Below are positions 35,200 to 46,972 of a stretch of DNA of 64,000 bases, in pieces. The stretch comes from Artemisia argyi (taxonomy: Eukaryota > Streptophyta > Magnoliopsida > Asterales > Asteraceae), in the NCBI GenBank assembly GCA_030686995.1, contig CM060708.1, forward strand, positions 187,546,749 to 187,610,748, written 5' to 3'. The translations under genes were made by a program, and so were the position numbers. The first letter of the stretch is position 1, and every line of letters begins with the position of its first letter. The notes under the pieces are model-generated. The model was not told the DNA's origin. It did no database searches and saw only the letters and a program-made list of their open reading frames with translations.

Positions 35200-36863
35200 C
35201 CCCATTACTCTATAAAATAAGTACTTACCCATGAGTCCCAATCGTCCCAAAACAATATGTACAAGGATATGACTCGACTTAGCAACCATGTAATCAATTA
35301 GAAAGTTAACTTAGGGTTTAACAAATAACAATAATGCACTAAAAATGAGCGCATACACGGAAGGCTAAGGCGATTTGGGTGTACATTTAAGTGGGGTGTA
35401 ACAAATTCTTCCTTTAAGTAAAATGCTTAAAGTTAGAAACGAAAAGATAGGCTCGGAGGGGTGTACTAGGGGTATCGTGTACTAAAAATGAGTACAACGC
35501 TAAGGGTGTGGGAAAAATTAGTTGACTTAACTAGCCAAGTAATATGACTTAAATGGTCAAGTAATTATAATACGGGTTTAACACAAGGGTGATCCTAATG
35601 CCTCTTATCATGTAGTAAATCCTACCACACGAATGTAGTCTCACTAGCGGTCTCGGGATGCATCACTAACGCAAGTTCTAGAATCTAAATGCTAACGGTA
35701 CACTCATAAGCACTAATAATGAATGCTTTTCCTATCAAATCTAAAGGCGAACCTCACATTTTTGGGTGGAAAATTTTTCTGAATATACGGTTATGTGCTA
35801 GTCATACAACCTCCTATCCATGAGACGCTTGCTATGGCTAAAGTTTCACTCCTAAATGTTGTAAAAAATTTTAAATTTGGCGCTAAAATTACACTAACAA
35901 GTATTTCTCATAGTTTTATTACTCATCTACTATCAAACAAAACAAACTCAAGCGAAAGTGCATATGTAAGGTATCATCTTTTTACCCTCCCCTTACACTT
36001 AAGATGAACATTGTCCCCAATGTTCAAGTAAAGAATGTAAAAGTTAAGAAGTAAAGAGAATGAAATCAAATACTCCCCTGATTCGCTCGGTATGGATTTT
36101 AGGTTGGCCAGGTTAAATCTTCTTCCAAGAAAACGAACAATCAAAGCTTCCCTTCCAGAATATAAATCATCTTCTTGTCACAAATAACCTGTAAATCCTG
36201 ACAAAAGTAGACAAGGCAACCTCGCGTAAAATCGGCGGCATCCTATATAAGTTACTAAATCCTAGAAAACAAAATAAGATATAATGCTTGTGGAATGAAG
36301 TTTGCAGATTTCCTGGAGATTATAAAACTTAATAATTCACAAAAACCATAAGACTCCGTTAGAAAAACAAAACTGGTAAAATTTCCAGATTTTTGACTCC
36401 TGACGCCGTCAAGAGCAATGCCCTGACGCCGTCAGAATGAACCTGCAGAAATCTTTATGTTAAGTTTCCGGAAAATTTCTGGAAAAACTTTGTCCTACTT
36501 CCTGGAAAATCCTGCAAAACTTCATTATGACTCAATACAAGCATTTGACTCTAACAAATATGAATATACATGTTCATTAAATATTGTGGATAATCATGAT
36601 CGGTTTGTTTCTTAAAAACATATTTGGGGTTTCCCCTTACACTTATCTTTTGCAAAAATACCTTTAGGTTGAAGTTAAGACTAGGCTAAACAACATAATA
36701 AAGTATTTCACATTTTAATTGAGAAACATGATCAACCAACAATAAAAATAAAACATGCATACGGAAGCAAATAACAATCAAATCACACAAAACATGGGTT
36801 GCCTCCCAAGAAGCGCTTTTCTTTATTTACGAGTCTTGTAGCTAGACTCAAAGTCGTGGGTTA

Positions 36864-39101
36864 CTACGTGATTTCATCATTGGTTCCACTCTCTAGGTCG
36901 TCTTCTAAACCAGTTTTGTATTCCGGACCTAGTTGCAAGCATTCTTTGTAGAAACCAAGCATCCTATTCCTAACATACTCTACTCCTCTACGTCTATCTT
37001 TATCATTCCTATAATAAGCCGCTTGCTTACGTTCCTTTTCGAAATTAGAGAGAAGGCGGTATTGCTCAATCTTGTAGGGCATTTGATAAGCAACCTCATC
37101 ATTTTCTTCCATGAATCTAACTATCCCTAACGTTGGATCATAACTCATCCTAGTGGCCTCAACAAATGGTTTCCCAAATATTATTTGACTTAGGCAAGAA
37201 TCTATCACCGGACGCGTGTCTTCCACTATCATGAAATCAATTTCATAGGTGAGATTCCCTATAATCACATGTACTCCCTTAACTCTTCCTGCAAAATTAC
37301 TTTTCCAACTTTTACCGGGCATTATCCTAAAATTGAGTTGCTTCTTCATCACCCAATTGTAATAAGTCCTGGACATGATGTTCACGGGGGATCTAGGGTC
37401 TATGTAAGCTTTCCATACATGCATGTGCCCGATATTGCATGGGATGTTAATGTTAGAGGGGTCTCCCATTTTGATCAGGGGATCGCCAAAGATATATGTT
37501 GTCTCGGGACTATCGAATAAATACTTATGGTATTCCCGTTCTTCCTTGGTTGGCAACTTATCAAAATATTCCTCTATAGGTTCTACCTCCTCTAATTCCT
37601 CATCCTTATTAACCTTAACTTCCCTACTCTCATCCTCACTATTGGCTTCTACTCTAACTTCATCTTTGTCACTCTCCTCTATCTCCCTATCTATCGGCTT
37701 AATGGTGACAACATTGACAAAGTGGACATGTTTGGATGATGAGGGGTCCTTAGCTTGGATTCCACTATTGGTGTCCCTAGTGTCCTTCCTAGGTGTGGCT
37801 AATGTTTGGTTGTTGAGGGCTTTCAACAAGTTGTCGATCTTGTTGGTCATCTCCGTTTGTTGTTGGTTGAATTCGGTTTCAAACCTAGCTATGCGAGCTT
37901 CTTGAGATGCCATAAATTTCGACATCAATCCTTCAAGATTGTTGGTACTACCATAGTTGTTAGAAGGATTGTTGTTGAAGGTATGGTTGGATGGTGGACC
38001 GTTTGATTGGTAACGATTAGGTGGGTTGGATGAATTGGGTTGATTTTGTTTCCACCTAAGGTTTGGGTGATTTTTCCATGAGGGGTTATATGAATCACCG
38101 TATGTGTTCGGCTCGGGCTTGAAAGTGTACCACTTATCTCCCGCTTCGTCGGTACGCGTGGATGCGTAGTCCGCAAAAGCTGTTCCGGGGAGTTCCATAC
38201 AATCACGAGTGTCATGGGGACCACTACATAATTCGCATGAAGAAGTGATTTTGTTCACTTGGCTTGAATGCTTCGGAGCTTCGTAAGATTTCATGAGAAA
38301 CTTGACTTGGTCCTCAAGTTCCATGATCCTACGGTCGGGAGTGCTTGAATTATTCGAAGGCAAAGATATTGCCTTGACCGTTTTGTTCAAATCACGGGGA
38401 TCATTTCAACTTTCGTTGTCATAGAGAGCAAGATCTTCTATGAGTTCCCATGATTGTTCCGCACTAAGATCACGTAGCTTACCACCGGCCGATTGGTCAA
38501 TGGTTCGCCTCGTGGGGATATCGATATGGTCATAGAAGATTTGGACTTGGAGCCACAAATCTATGCCATGATGAGGGACTTTTTGGAGTAAGTCCTTGAA
38601 ACGAGTCCATGCTTCATAAATAGATTCATTTTGACGTTGTTGGAACATCAAGATGTCATTCCTAAGTTTAGTAGTTCTCCCCGGTGGGAAAAATTGAGCA
38701 AGGAAACGAGTGGTGAGATCATCCCATGTGGTGATGGATCCCGCGGGTAAACGCTCAAGCCATTGACTAGCTTGATCCCGTAGAGAGAATTGGAATAGGC
38801 GTAAACGGGTAGTCTCTCTAGTTTCAACACCTAGGTCTATGGAATCTACGATTTTGAGGAAGTCCTTAAGGTGTTGGTTTGGATCTTCGGAACGAAGTCC
38901 ATGGAATGCACATCCGCTTTGCACCAACCGGATGGTGTCGGATTGCAAGGGGGTCACATTGGCTCCGGTGAGCTCAATGGTGTTTCGGTAGCCTTGGTGG
39001 CTAGGTCGGGAATACTCTCCTAAGGTTCGGGGCCTAAGGGGTTCTAATGGTGGGTTTTGTTGTGGTGGGATGATGGGTTCAAAGATGTTACCACCTTCCA
39101 T
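36864..39101 (-). pseudogene. Athila-type gag-protease of D (one nonsense codon)
   Basis: Same architecture and length as the copy at 30413-32650. The 3' part (508 codons) is open and includes the linker through AKDPSSSKHVHF where C has a stop. Its own defect is a TGA at 38406-38408 in place of the Trp of ESWNDPRDLNK. The knuckle CELCSGPHDTRDC and the degenerate protease site YIDPRSPVNIMSR are unchanged. No RT or integrase. Confidence 0.9.
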
Positions 39102-39249
39102 GATGTCGGATGGTAAAGAGTTACGAACAAAAGCACGAAGAAATAAGATAGACTAAAGAAGACCTAAAAATAAAAATAAAAAATCTTACTAGAAAGGAAT
39201 CTAGCAAGTAGACCTAATAAAAAGAAATTCTAACATAGACAATAACTAT

Positions 39250-39267
39250 TCCCCGGCAACGGCGCCA
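39250..39267 (-). other. Primer-binding site of D (tRNA-Asp)
   Basis: Minus strand TGGCGCCGTTGCCGGGGA, identical to the C site. Confidence 0.9.
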
Positions 39268-39273
39268 AAAACT

Positions 39274-40680
39274 TGATGCGTGGGAATCGCACCTTGCTTT
39301 ACCTCTCGAGGGATCTCGCGAGGCTTACAACCCCCACCAGGCAGTGTACCTGATCGTTGTAGTATAGTATAGTGACAAGTACCGGGGGATTGATCGTTCA
39401 GCTTAGGAATAGTGTCGCTAGGATTAGAAAACCTAATTAAAAGTTCTAGAGATGAAAGATGATTATTTTTGTATTTTTATATTTTTATGAAAGCAATTAA
39501 AATCTCGGGTTTTGAAAGAGTGGGCGGAATTAGTTGCTAATCAACTAACCCAAAGCTAAGATGCAATCAAAATAAAACAATAAAAATAAAGTTAAACTAA
39601 TTAAACTAAGGTTGTGAGCAGTAATTGGAGAAATTGTGTTTACTTAGACTTCATTACTCCCTAGATATCTTTTACATGTCAATTACTTGTTACACTTGTA
39701 TGAATGACGGGTTGTATTCCTTAATACCATTCGTGGAGTGGCATACATAACTCCCCAACTCTATGAGCTCTTATCTCCTCCTACACCATGACCCAGCACA
39801 ACTATAGGGATTGTAAACAGTGGCTCATGCATTAAATACAACCAATAAAGACCTAGTACGCCTCGGTTCATGTTTCTTAAGACGTTCAAGCATGTTACCA
39901 TTTGGAGATCTGCCAGTTTTCTTAAGCCTAACATATAAAATCATTCATTCAAAACAAGAATAGACAAGTAATCAACACATAATCAACATCTAGGTTTCAT
40001 TAGATCTAAGCAAACACAAGAGAGATCTAGCCTAGCATAGTAGAATTAAGATAAGAACAAAAGATAAACAACCAACACATAGACATATTGATTGAATTAA
40101 GAGTATACTTATCTCAATTACAATGCAAGGTCTCAAGGGTTTGGAACCCTTGAAAAACCTGTAAAAGAGGCACCAAAATCGTCTTTAGGGTTTCACCAAA
40201 ACTTCTCCTCTTTTAATGAAAAAACTAGAAAACTATATATAGGAAAATCGTCCTGACGGCGTCAAGAGTAAAATCTGACGCCGTCAACTCGCCGCCATAC
40301 ACTTCCTCGGACGCCCTAGATCCAATCGTGACGGCCTATGTGACGCCGTCACCACCTTCGGTAAATTAATCTTGGCCACTTTGACGCCGTCATAACTCCA
40401 TCTGACGCCGTCACCAGCTACGGTAAATTATTCTTCATGTCTGACGCCGTCAAGAGCAAACCCTTGACGCCGTCACCTTGTATTTCCAGCTTGGATTTTT
40501 GGCACTTTGTCGTTTTCTTCACTTTATGCTCCAAAAACGTCCAAAATAGCCTCTTTTCCAGAATTCACTCTCCAAACACCTAAAATCACAAAAGGAACGA
40601 TTTAGGGCAATATTTGATCAAATAAATTCGGATTCGGGCTTAAATGACCCCCTAAAAACGGATCATTTTTCGCCTCATCA
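39274..40680 (-). repeat. Athila array, right LTR (5' LTR of D)
   Basis: 1407 bp, followed by the right target duplication TTGGC. It carries the same TATA box, palindrome array and tRNA-Asp block as the other two. Confidence 0.95.
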
Positions 40681-40685
40681 TTGGC

Positions 40686-41430
40686 CAGTAGTATCCTTGC
40701 CTCGTGGCTTTTGCGAAGACCATTCGAGGTTCGGAATGCATTCCGCACGCACCCATGTGTATTTCTCTGATCACGTAGTTGGCCTGCAAGGTTCCCACAC
40801 ACCTTAACATGGGCACCAAATAAGATTTCTTGAACAACACCCCTTCTGCTATCACATACTGGTTTATCTTCATTCTCAGGGTACGTGCTTTGGTTTTGTC
40901 TTCCGGCCAGATGCCTTCTTTCAAGCATTTGATTATTGGTGTTATCCAATTATCCCCTTCTTCTTCCACCACTGTATTTACTTCTTTCTTCTCAATGGAT
41001 CTCTTCGTTAACACCTCTACTAGAACTTCCTTGGTGAGATGGTCAAATGCAACAATTGCTAACTTGCTTAACACATCGGCCTTTAGATTTCGTGATCGGG
41101 GGATATTACTGATGGAGAATTTGTTGAAACCCGCCGTCAATTCCTTCGTCTTGGCCAAGTATTTGATCATATTGGCATTGGTGGCCACATAATCGCCATT
41201 TATCTGATTGGCTACTAGCTTCGAATCAATGTATACTCTTATGTTCCGTACCCCCATATCCGCTACTATCCTCAAGCCGGCTAGTAGTGCCTCATACTCG
41301 GCTTCATTGTTGGTAGTGTCCTCGAAGTTTAGCCGGAGAGCATATGTGTACTCTGTCTTTGTGTGGCTGATGAGTACCAGTCAGGTGCCAGATCCCTTCT
41401 GGTTGGATGCTCCGTCCGTGAACAATGTCC
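40686..41430 (-). pseudogene. Archaeal-like RNase H and integrase zinc-finger start of T1
   Basis: The minus strand carries the second, archaeal-type RNase H seen in Tat elements: TLFTDGASNQKGSG (just upstream), TNNEAEYEALLAGL and VYIDSKLVANQ provide the acidic residues, with a frameshift near 41350. A spacer with EVLVEVLTKRS and EDKTKARTLRMK follows, then REIHMGACGMHSEPR, the two His of the integrase HHCC finger, and YYWP at the Athila array insertion point. The second RNase H is a hallmark of the Tat lineage. Confidence 0.88.
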
Positions 41431-41948
41431 ATTGCTCAGTTTCGTCTTTACTTGGTTTCCTGGCAGGTTGTTGGAAATAGGAGGGTGAGTTATTTCTAAT
41501 GGGTGTTTCTGATAAGAAATCGGAAAGAACTTGCCCATTGATTGCACTCCGGGGAATGTATTCTATGTTATACACATGTGCCTTATCGAGGATCTGTTTG
41601 ATGGGTTGGTCGGTGATGACCTTTATAGGGTGAGCTTTGAAATATCTTCGTAGCCTTCTTGATGCATGTAACAAAGATAGGACCAGTTTCTCTAGGGGAG
41701 CATAATTCCTCTCCGCCTCACTCAGGGTCCTACTAACGTAATGAACTGAGCTCTGCTTCCCCTTTCTCTCCGTCACGAGGACGGTGTTAACAGCTTCATC
41801 AGCCGCCGCAAGATATATGTATAAGGTCTCTTTGGCTGCTGGCGTGGTCAATGACGGGAGATCTTCAATGAGTTTTTTCATTTTTTGGAAGGCTCATTCT
41901 GCTGCCTCCGTCCATCTATATTCATCCTTATTCTCTTTGGTAATGTTT
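41431..41948 (-). pseudogene. Ty3-type RNase H of T1
   Basis: Contains KETLYIYLAAADEAVNTVL, HYVSRTLSEAERNYAPLEK and HPIKVITDQPI, the usual gypsy RNase H/connection segment after RT. A frameshift near 41949 and a TGA near 41895 break the link to RT. Confidence 0.88.
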
Positions 41949-43523
41949 TTAGAGTCTCGAAGAAGGTAATGACCGTTCGGCCGACCTAGAGAGAAATCGA
42001 TTTAACGCTGCTAGGTTGTCGCTGAGGCTCTGCGTTTCTTTTAGTGTCCGGGGTGACTGCATGTCCAGTATTGCTCTTGTTTTCTTGGGGTTAGCTCGTA
42101 TCCCTTCAGAAGTAACTAAGTACCCCAAAAATTTGCCTTCCTCCATTCCGAATGAGCATTTCCGCGGGTTAAGCTTCATGTTGATTCTTCTTAAATTATC
42201 GAACGTCTCAGCAATATCTTCTATCATTGCCCTCTCTTCTTTGCTCTTAATAACCATATCATCAACGTATGCCTCCAAACTTCTCCCCAGTTGTGTTTGT
42301 AAAGCTGCGTCTACCAATCTTTGGTATGTAGCACCGGCATTTTTAAGGCCAAACGGCATTTTGGTGTAGCAGTAAGTCACCTGATCCGTGTAGAAGGCCG
42401 TATTTTTCTCATCTTCCTTGGCCATTTGCACATGGTGGTAGCCTTTATATGCGTCTAAGAAACACTTGTATTTGTATCCCATGATGAACAATATCTTCCA
42501 GTCTATGTCTGAAAGAGGATAGTAATCCTTCGGCCATGCCGAGTTGACATTTTTGAAGTCGACGCACATTCTCCAGATGTCGTCACATTTCTTTACTAAC
42601 ACAGGGTTGGATATCCACGTCGGATATTTCACCGGCCTAATGATTCCGACTCGATTCCATTCTTCTACTTCCTTCAACACTGCTTGGCTTCTGTCAGGTG
42701 CAAATATCCTTCGCTTTTGGAAGATCGGTTCGACTGAGGCGTTAATATTCAAGTGGTGTTCCGTTATCCGTCTGGGCACCCCTGTCATGTCAGATGGTTC
42801 CCAAGCAAATATGTCTAGGTTCCTCACGAGCAAAGGTTTTAGCTGGGCCTTACATCCCTTGGTTAGGCTACCCCCAACGGTGACGAGTTGGTCTGGGTAT
42901 GCCGGGTTGACCATTATCTCTTGTGATTCATTGACTTGCGGTCTATGCCCTTCGGTTTCGTCTTCTTCCTTATCTCCAGTCTGATTCTCTTCTATCCTCT
43001 GGCATTCTAACACAGCAGAGAACCGAGTAACCAGCGTAGCAATCCCTTCTGGTGTCAGAAAATTCATCATTAAATGAATGGTTGAGGGAATTGCCCTGAG
43101 TGCTTTCAAACCGCTCCGTCCAAGGATCGCATTGTAGGTTGAAGGAGCACGAATGACAGTGAACTTCATGGTCGTCTTCCTAGACAATCCTCCATTTCCA
43201 AATTCCACATCCAACTCTAGTTTGCCCAATGGTCTTGTCACGCTTCCGGCGAAACCCAGTAGATCTGTACGGGTTGGCCTCAATCTCGACCTGATCGAAG
43301 AATGAAAGTTGTTGAAACAATGTTCGAACATGATCTCTACCGATGCCCCTTCGTCGTCGAAAACTTGTCGGACCAGATACCCTTCTATCATTGCTTCTAT
43401 GATGATAGGTTCCTCCAACACATCATCCGCTGAGATAGGCGGGAATGTGATGGGCACATTCATCCAATCTTCCGATCGTTCTCTGTTTTTCCTTTTCTTT
43501 TCTTCCGGACGTACGCGAATCAT
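41949..43523 (-). pseudogene. Protease and reverse transcriptase of T1
   Basis: 524 codons. The N-terminal part holds a gypsy protease with the D-x-G-A site as DDEGASVEIMFEHCFNN and AILGRSGLKALRAIPS. RT follows with IWRMCVDFKNVN, KMPFGLKNAGATYQR and the catalytic EAYVDDMVIKS, then the thumb (KCSFGMEEGKFLGYLV). The frame is lost at its end (SERSLPSSRL). It copies element RNA into DNA. Confidence 0.93.
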
Positions 43524-44220
43524 ATTAATTACCCTGCCTTTCGGTGGTTCTTCTCCTCTTCGTCCACCTCCCTTCTGCCTAACATCCTTGACAAGATGGT
43601 TAAGCTTTCCCGATTCAAGAGCTATCTATAATTGCTTCCGAAGTTGGTGACAATCATTCGTGTGGTGTCCCTTATCCATGTGGTAGTCACAGTGCTTATC
43701 TTGGTTCTCCCTTTTAGGTGGATAGTTCAGGGGTCTGGGGGTGGAAGTTGTAATTGATGCTCGGTTGCCAAGATCTCTTTAGGTAGCTTGGTGAGAGAGT
43801 TTAGCGTGAGTCTTGGAGGATAGTTATTCTGGCATCCGGGGTGATCGTTCCAAGGAGCGAGTAGTGGGGGCCTATCCCTGGGTCTGTATGGGGTGTACCA
43901 GTCGCATCCGTGAGGGTTAGTTCTTCCTTCATGGTGTCTTTTGTCACCTCTATATGCCCCACAGAACTGTCTCTCGTCTCGTCGAAAGTTACCGACGGGA
44001 GATCTCTTCAAGGATTCTATCCTTTCCCCTCGGGGCAACTCGGTACTGGTGAAGGCCCTTTCTGATCAACAAAATCATCTACTCGGCTCATCATCTCTTC
44101 AACTGTCTTTGGCACTTTGTTAGAGAAATGTTTAGCCAATTCTGGGGTCTTACACGCATCCATGACGGAGGATATTCACATGATTTCCGGCATGCCCTGT
44201 ATGAAACATGTCTCTGTAGT
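43524..44220 (-). pseudogene. Gag C-terminal half of T1
   Basis: Reading several frames gives CKTPELAKHFSNKVPKTVEE (capsid end), an Arg-rich segment, LTLNSLTKLPKEILATEHQL and a CX2HX4HX4C finger (CDYHMDKGHHTNDC), then a TAG near 43627 and the lead into protease. The N-terminal half lies at 55343-55965, beyond T2; the two ends rejoin at the target duplication GTAGT. Confidence 0.82.
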
Positions 44221-44475
44221 TGATTGTACAATAAATCGCACTACCAGGCCTTCGATGGTGATCAAAGGAAATAAGGGGTGTTGTGATTACGCCAAGCTCG
44301 GATATAACCTGAAATAAGAAATACTAAAACACTACGTTAAGTGATTGCGCAGGGGTTGGACCCTGCGAACCACCTCCGGCGTGTGAATAAGTAATTGGTA
44401 TGAGAGTTTAAGTGTAAAGTATAGTAAAATAAGGTAAGATGGATTGCATACCAGATTTGTCATCGTCCGAGACTA
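44221..44475 (-). repeat. T2 left LTR, truncated
   Basis: The last ~100 bases (44375-44475) match 54848-54957; the first 153 have no partner. It is cut at GAGACTATTT and fused to antisense-gene sequence. Confidence 0.75.
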
Positions 44476-45207
44476 TTTAGTTCTGGCTCGAGAGGAACAT
44501 AGGGAGCTGTTGATCACTGAGCTGAAGTCCTAGTGTGACAGGGCTACAAAGGATATTGACAAGAATCCAACTGTGCAAGATCTTTGATCCAATGCCATAA
44601 AGCTTGCCACTCGACTAAAGGAAGCCCAAGCTGAGTGTGGTAGGCTCAAGATGGAGGAGGCCAAAGCGATTGGGCTAAAAGAGAGAGTATCTGTTCTTGA
44701 GTCGAAGTGTGCAGGTCTTAAATCCGAAAAGAATAGGCTCATGGAGCAAAAAACCAAATTGCAACAGGAGGCAGATGCTTTAAACCTTCAATGTGAAAGT
44801 CTCCAGAAAGATAGGGCAGAGGTTGTAGCGTTATTCCTTACATGGCTATGGAGTTGTATCATAGTGATGAAGTCGGACAAGTGGTGGCCAACTTGGTGAA
44901 TGCTGCCCTATTCCTTGGTAAATGCACTACTCTGGAAGAAATTGCTGAGACTGGAGAGCCTGTGATCCTGTCGAAGGTTCTTTACTATCGCCCTTTGCAT
45001 TAATAGGAATGTGATACTGCCGGTAATGCGTATGCTTCGGCAGACTTTCCTTTTCTTTCTAAGGTGACCAAAGATCTAATGGCTTCCGTTGAAAAACTGC
45101 TGTCGAAGAAGCCCTGTAGGATTCAGCCATCTTCTCCAAGTAGGAGGGCCTCTGGTGTGAAGTCTCCCTCTCGTCAAGAAGATCCCCACTCATCAAAGAA
45201 TGCATAA
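44476..45207 (+). pseudogene. T2 antisense-gene remnant (last exon)
   Basis: The plus strand encodes a coiled coil (LKERVSVLESKCAGLKSEKN) and, after a frameshift near 44840, a C-terminal part (ELYHSDEVGQVVANLVNAAL) and a Ser/Arg/Pro tail ending in the TAA at 45205-45207, with two stops near 45000. Organisation matches exon 4 of the antisense gene at 22242-24935, though sequence similarity looks low. Earlier exons were deleted. Confidence 0.65.
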
Positions 45208-45559
45208 ATACTGCCTTGTTGGCAATGGTTTATCCCGAGGGTAGTTTGTACCCTCCGAACATGTTTTCTCCTTGCTACTTTGATTTTTAGGATGCTTGCT
45301 TTTTTGTTATCTACTTGCCATAGGATGTTCTTTTTATTTATCCTTCAATTATATGATTCTCTTCTCTCAACGTTATTTAATAACGTTAATATACAACCTA
45401 AGGTTACCGTAGACGAGTATCCTTATTGTGTGTACTTTGAACCAAGATTTTTAAGCAATCGTATAATTTAACTGCTGACAGAGGGTTGCGACCCACTCCA
45501 TCTTTATTCTTATAGTCATAGGGCTTCGAATGCCCATAAACATTTTAGAAAAGTCAATG
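45208..45559. other. T2 3' region left of J
   Basis: Non-coding; nothing recognised beyond AT-rich spacer. Confidence 0.5.
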
Positions 45560-45564
45560 TGAAT

Positions 45565-46972
45565 TGGTAGCGTGGGAATTGCACCAGGCTTTACCTCTCA
45601 AGGGATTTTGAGAAGCTTACAACCCCCACCAGGCAGTGTACCTGATCGATGTAGTATAGTATAATGACAAGTACCGGGGGATTGATCGTTCAGCTAGGAA
45701 TAGTGTCGCTAGGATTAGAAAACCTAAATACTAGATCTAGAGATGAAGGATGATTCTTTTTGTATTTTTATATTTTTTAGAAAGCAAGTTAAAATCTCGG
45801 GTTTGAAGGATTTGGACGGAATTAGTTGCTAGTCAACTAACCCAATACTAAGATGCAATAAAAATAAAATACTAAAATGAAAATAAAACTATATTAAACT
45901 AAAGTTGTGAGCAATATGTGGGCGAAATGTGTTTACTTAGATTTCACTACTCCCTAGATATCTTTTACACGTTAATTACTTGTTATAGTTGTGTGGATGA
46001 TGGATTGTATTCCTTAATACCATTCATGGGGTGGCGTACTTACTTCCCCAATCCTATGAGTGCCTACTTCACTCCTATGTCGAGCCTGCTAGAAGCTCCT
46101 AACATGGGATCATTAGAATTTACTCATGCATTAAATACAACCAATAAAACCTAGTACACATTGGTTCATGTTTCCTAAGACGTTCAAGCATGTTACACAA
46201 TGGAGATCTGCCAGTTTTCTTAAGCCTAACATCGAAATCATTCATCCAATACAACCATAAACAAGTAATCAACACATAATCAACATCTAGGTTTCATTAG
46301 ATCTAAGCAAACACAAGATAAATCTAGCCTAGCATGTTGAAATCAAGACAAGCACAAGATATAGACAACCAACACATAGACATATTGATTGAAATAAGAA
46401 AAGACTTATCTCAATAGCACATGTAAGGATTCAAGGGTTGAAAACCCTTGAAAAGCTGTAAAATTCGTACAAGGTTCGGCCCTAGGGTTTCTCCACACTA
46501 GTTCCTCTTAATGAATGAAAATTAGAAAACTATATATAGATATCAGGAGGTGACGGCGTCAAGAACAAATGTCTGACGCCGTCATCTCGCCGCCAAATAA
46601 TTCCTCGGACTGCCTAGATCTACATCTGACACCGTCGTGTAGTCCTCTTTTGCAGGCCGTCACACATTTAACTCTTGACGCTCTACTTGTGACGCCTTCA
46701 TGTTTGTACTGGGTCGTCATGGTTTTTACTCTTGACGCCGTCAAATACTTTCTCTTGACGCCGTCATACACTGTTTCCAGCATGGAAAATTAAGTCTTTG
46801 GCGTTTTCTTTACTTTTATGCTCCAAAAACGTCCGAATTGCCTCCTTTTCCAGATTTCACTCCCAAAGTACCTAAAATCAAAAAAGGAATGATTTAGGGT
46901 AATATTTGATCAAATAAATTCAATTCCGGGCTTAAACGACCCCCTAAAAGTGGTTCATTTTTCGCCTTATCG
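45565..46972 (-). repeat. 3' LTR of J
   Basis: TGGTAGCGTG to GCCTTATCG (the expected CA end has mutated to CG). It contains TGACG-CGTCA palindromes at about 46550-46770 and TATATATAG near 46530. Confidence 0.9.

Larger units (their letters stand above)
34230..36863 (-). other. Non-coding 3' internal region of D
   Basis: Same as the C region but with an (AT)n tract replacing part of the T-run and a 126-bp tandem duplication (both listed separately). No supported ORF. Confidence 0.75.
26542..40680 (-). mobile_element. C/D: tandem Athila array, LTR-internal-LTR-internal-LTR, in the T1 integrase
   Basis: Three 1407-bp LTRs (26542-27948, 32823-34229, 39274-40680) enclose two internal regions, C (27949-32822) and D (34230-39273). 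The whole unit has one pair of target duplications, TTGGC (26537-26541 and 40681-40685), and no duplication around the middle LTR. Both internals carry Athila-type gag-pro only, with no RT, RNase H or integrase. The array interrupts the T1 integrase zinc finger between its His and Cys pairs; removing it restores a continuous pol frame. Unequal recombination between LTRs of two copies, or between sister copies, is the likely origin. Confidence 0.93.

Noticed and set aside
46559..46793. 74-aa ORFs on both strands in the J LTRs (also at 52881-53115)
   Set aside because: They run through the TGACG-CGTCA palindromes, which give open frames on both strands; no protein features.
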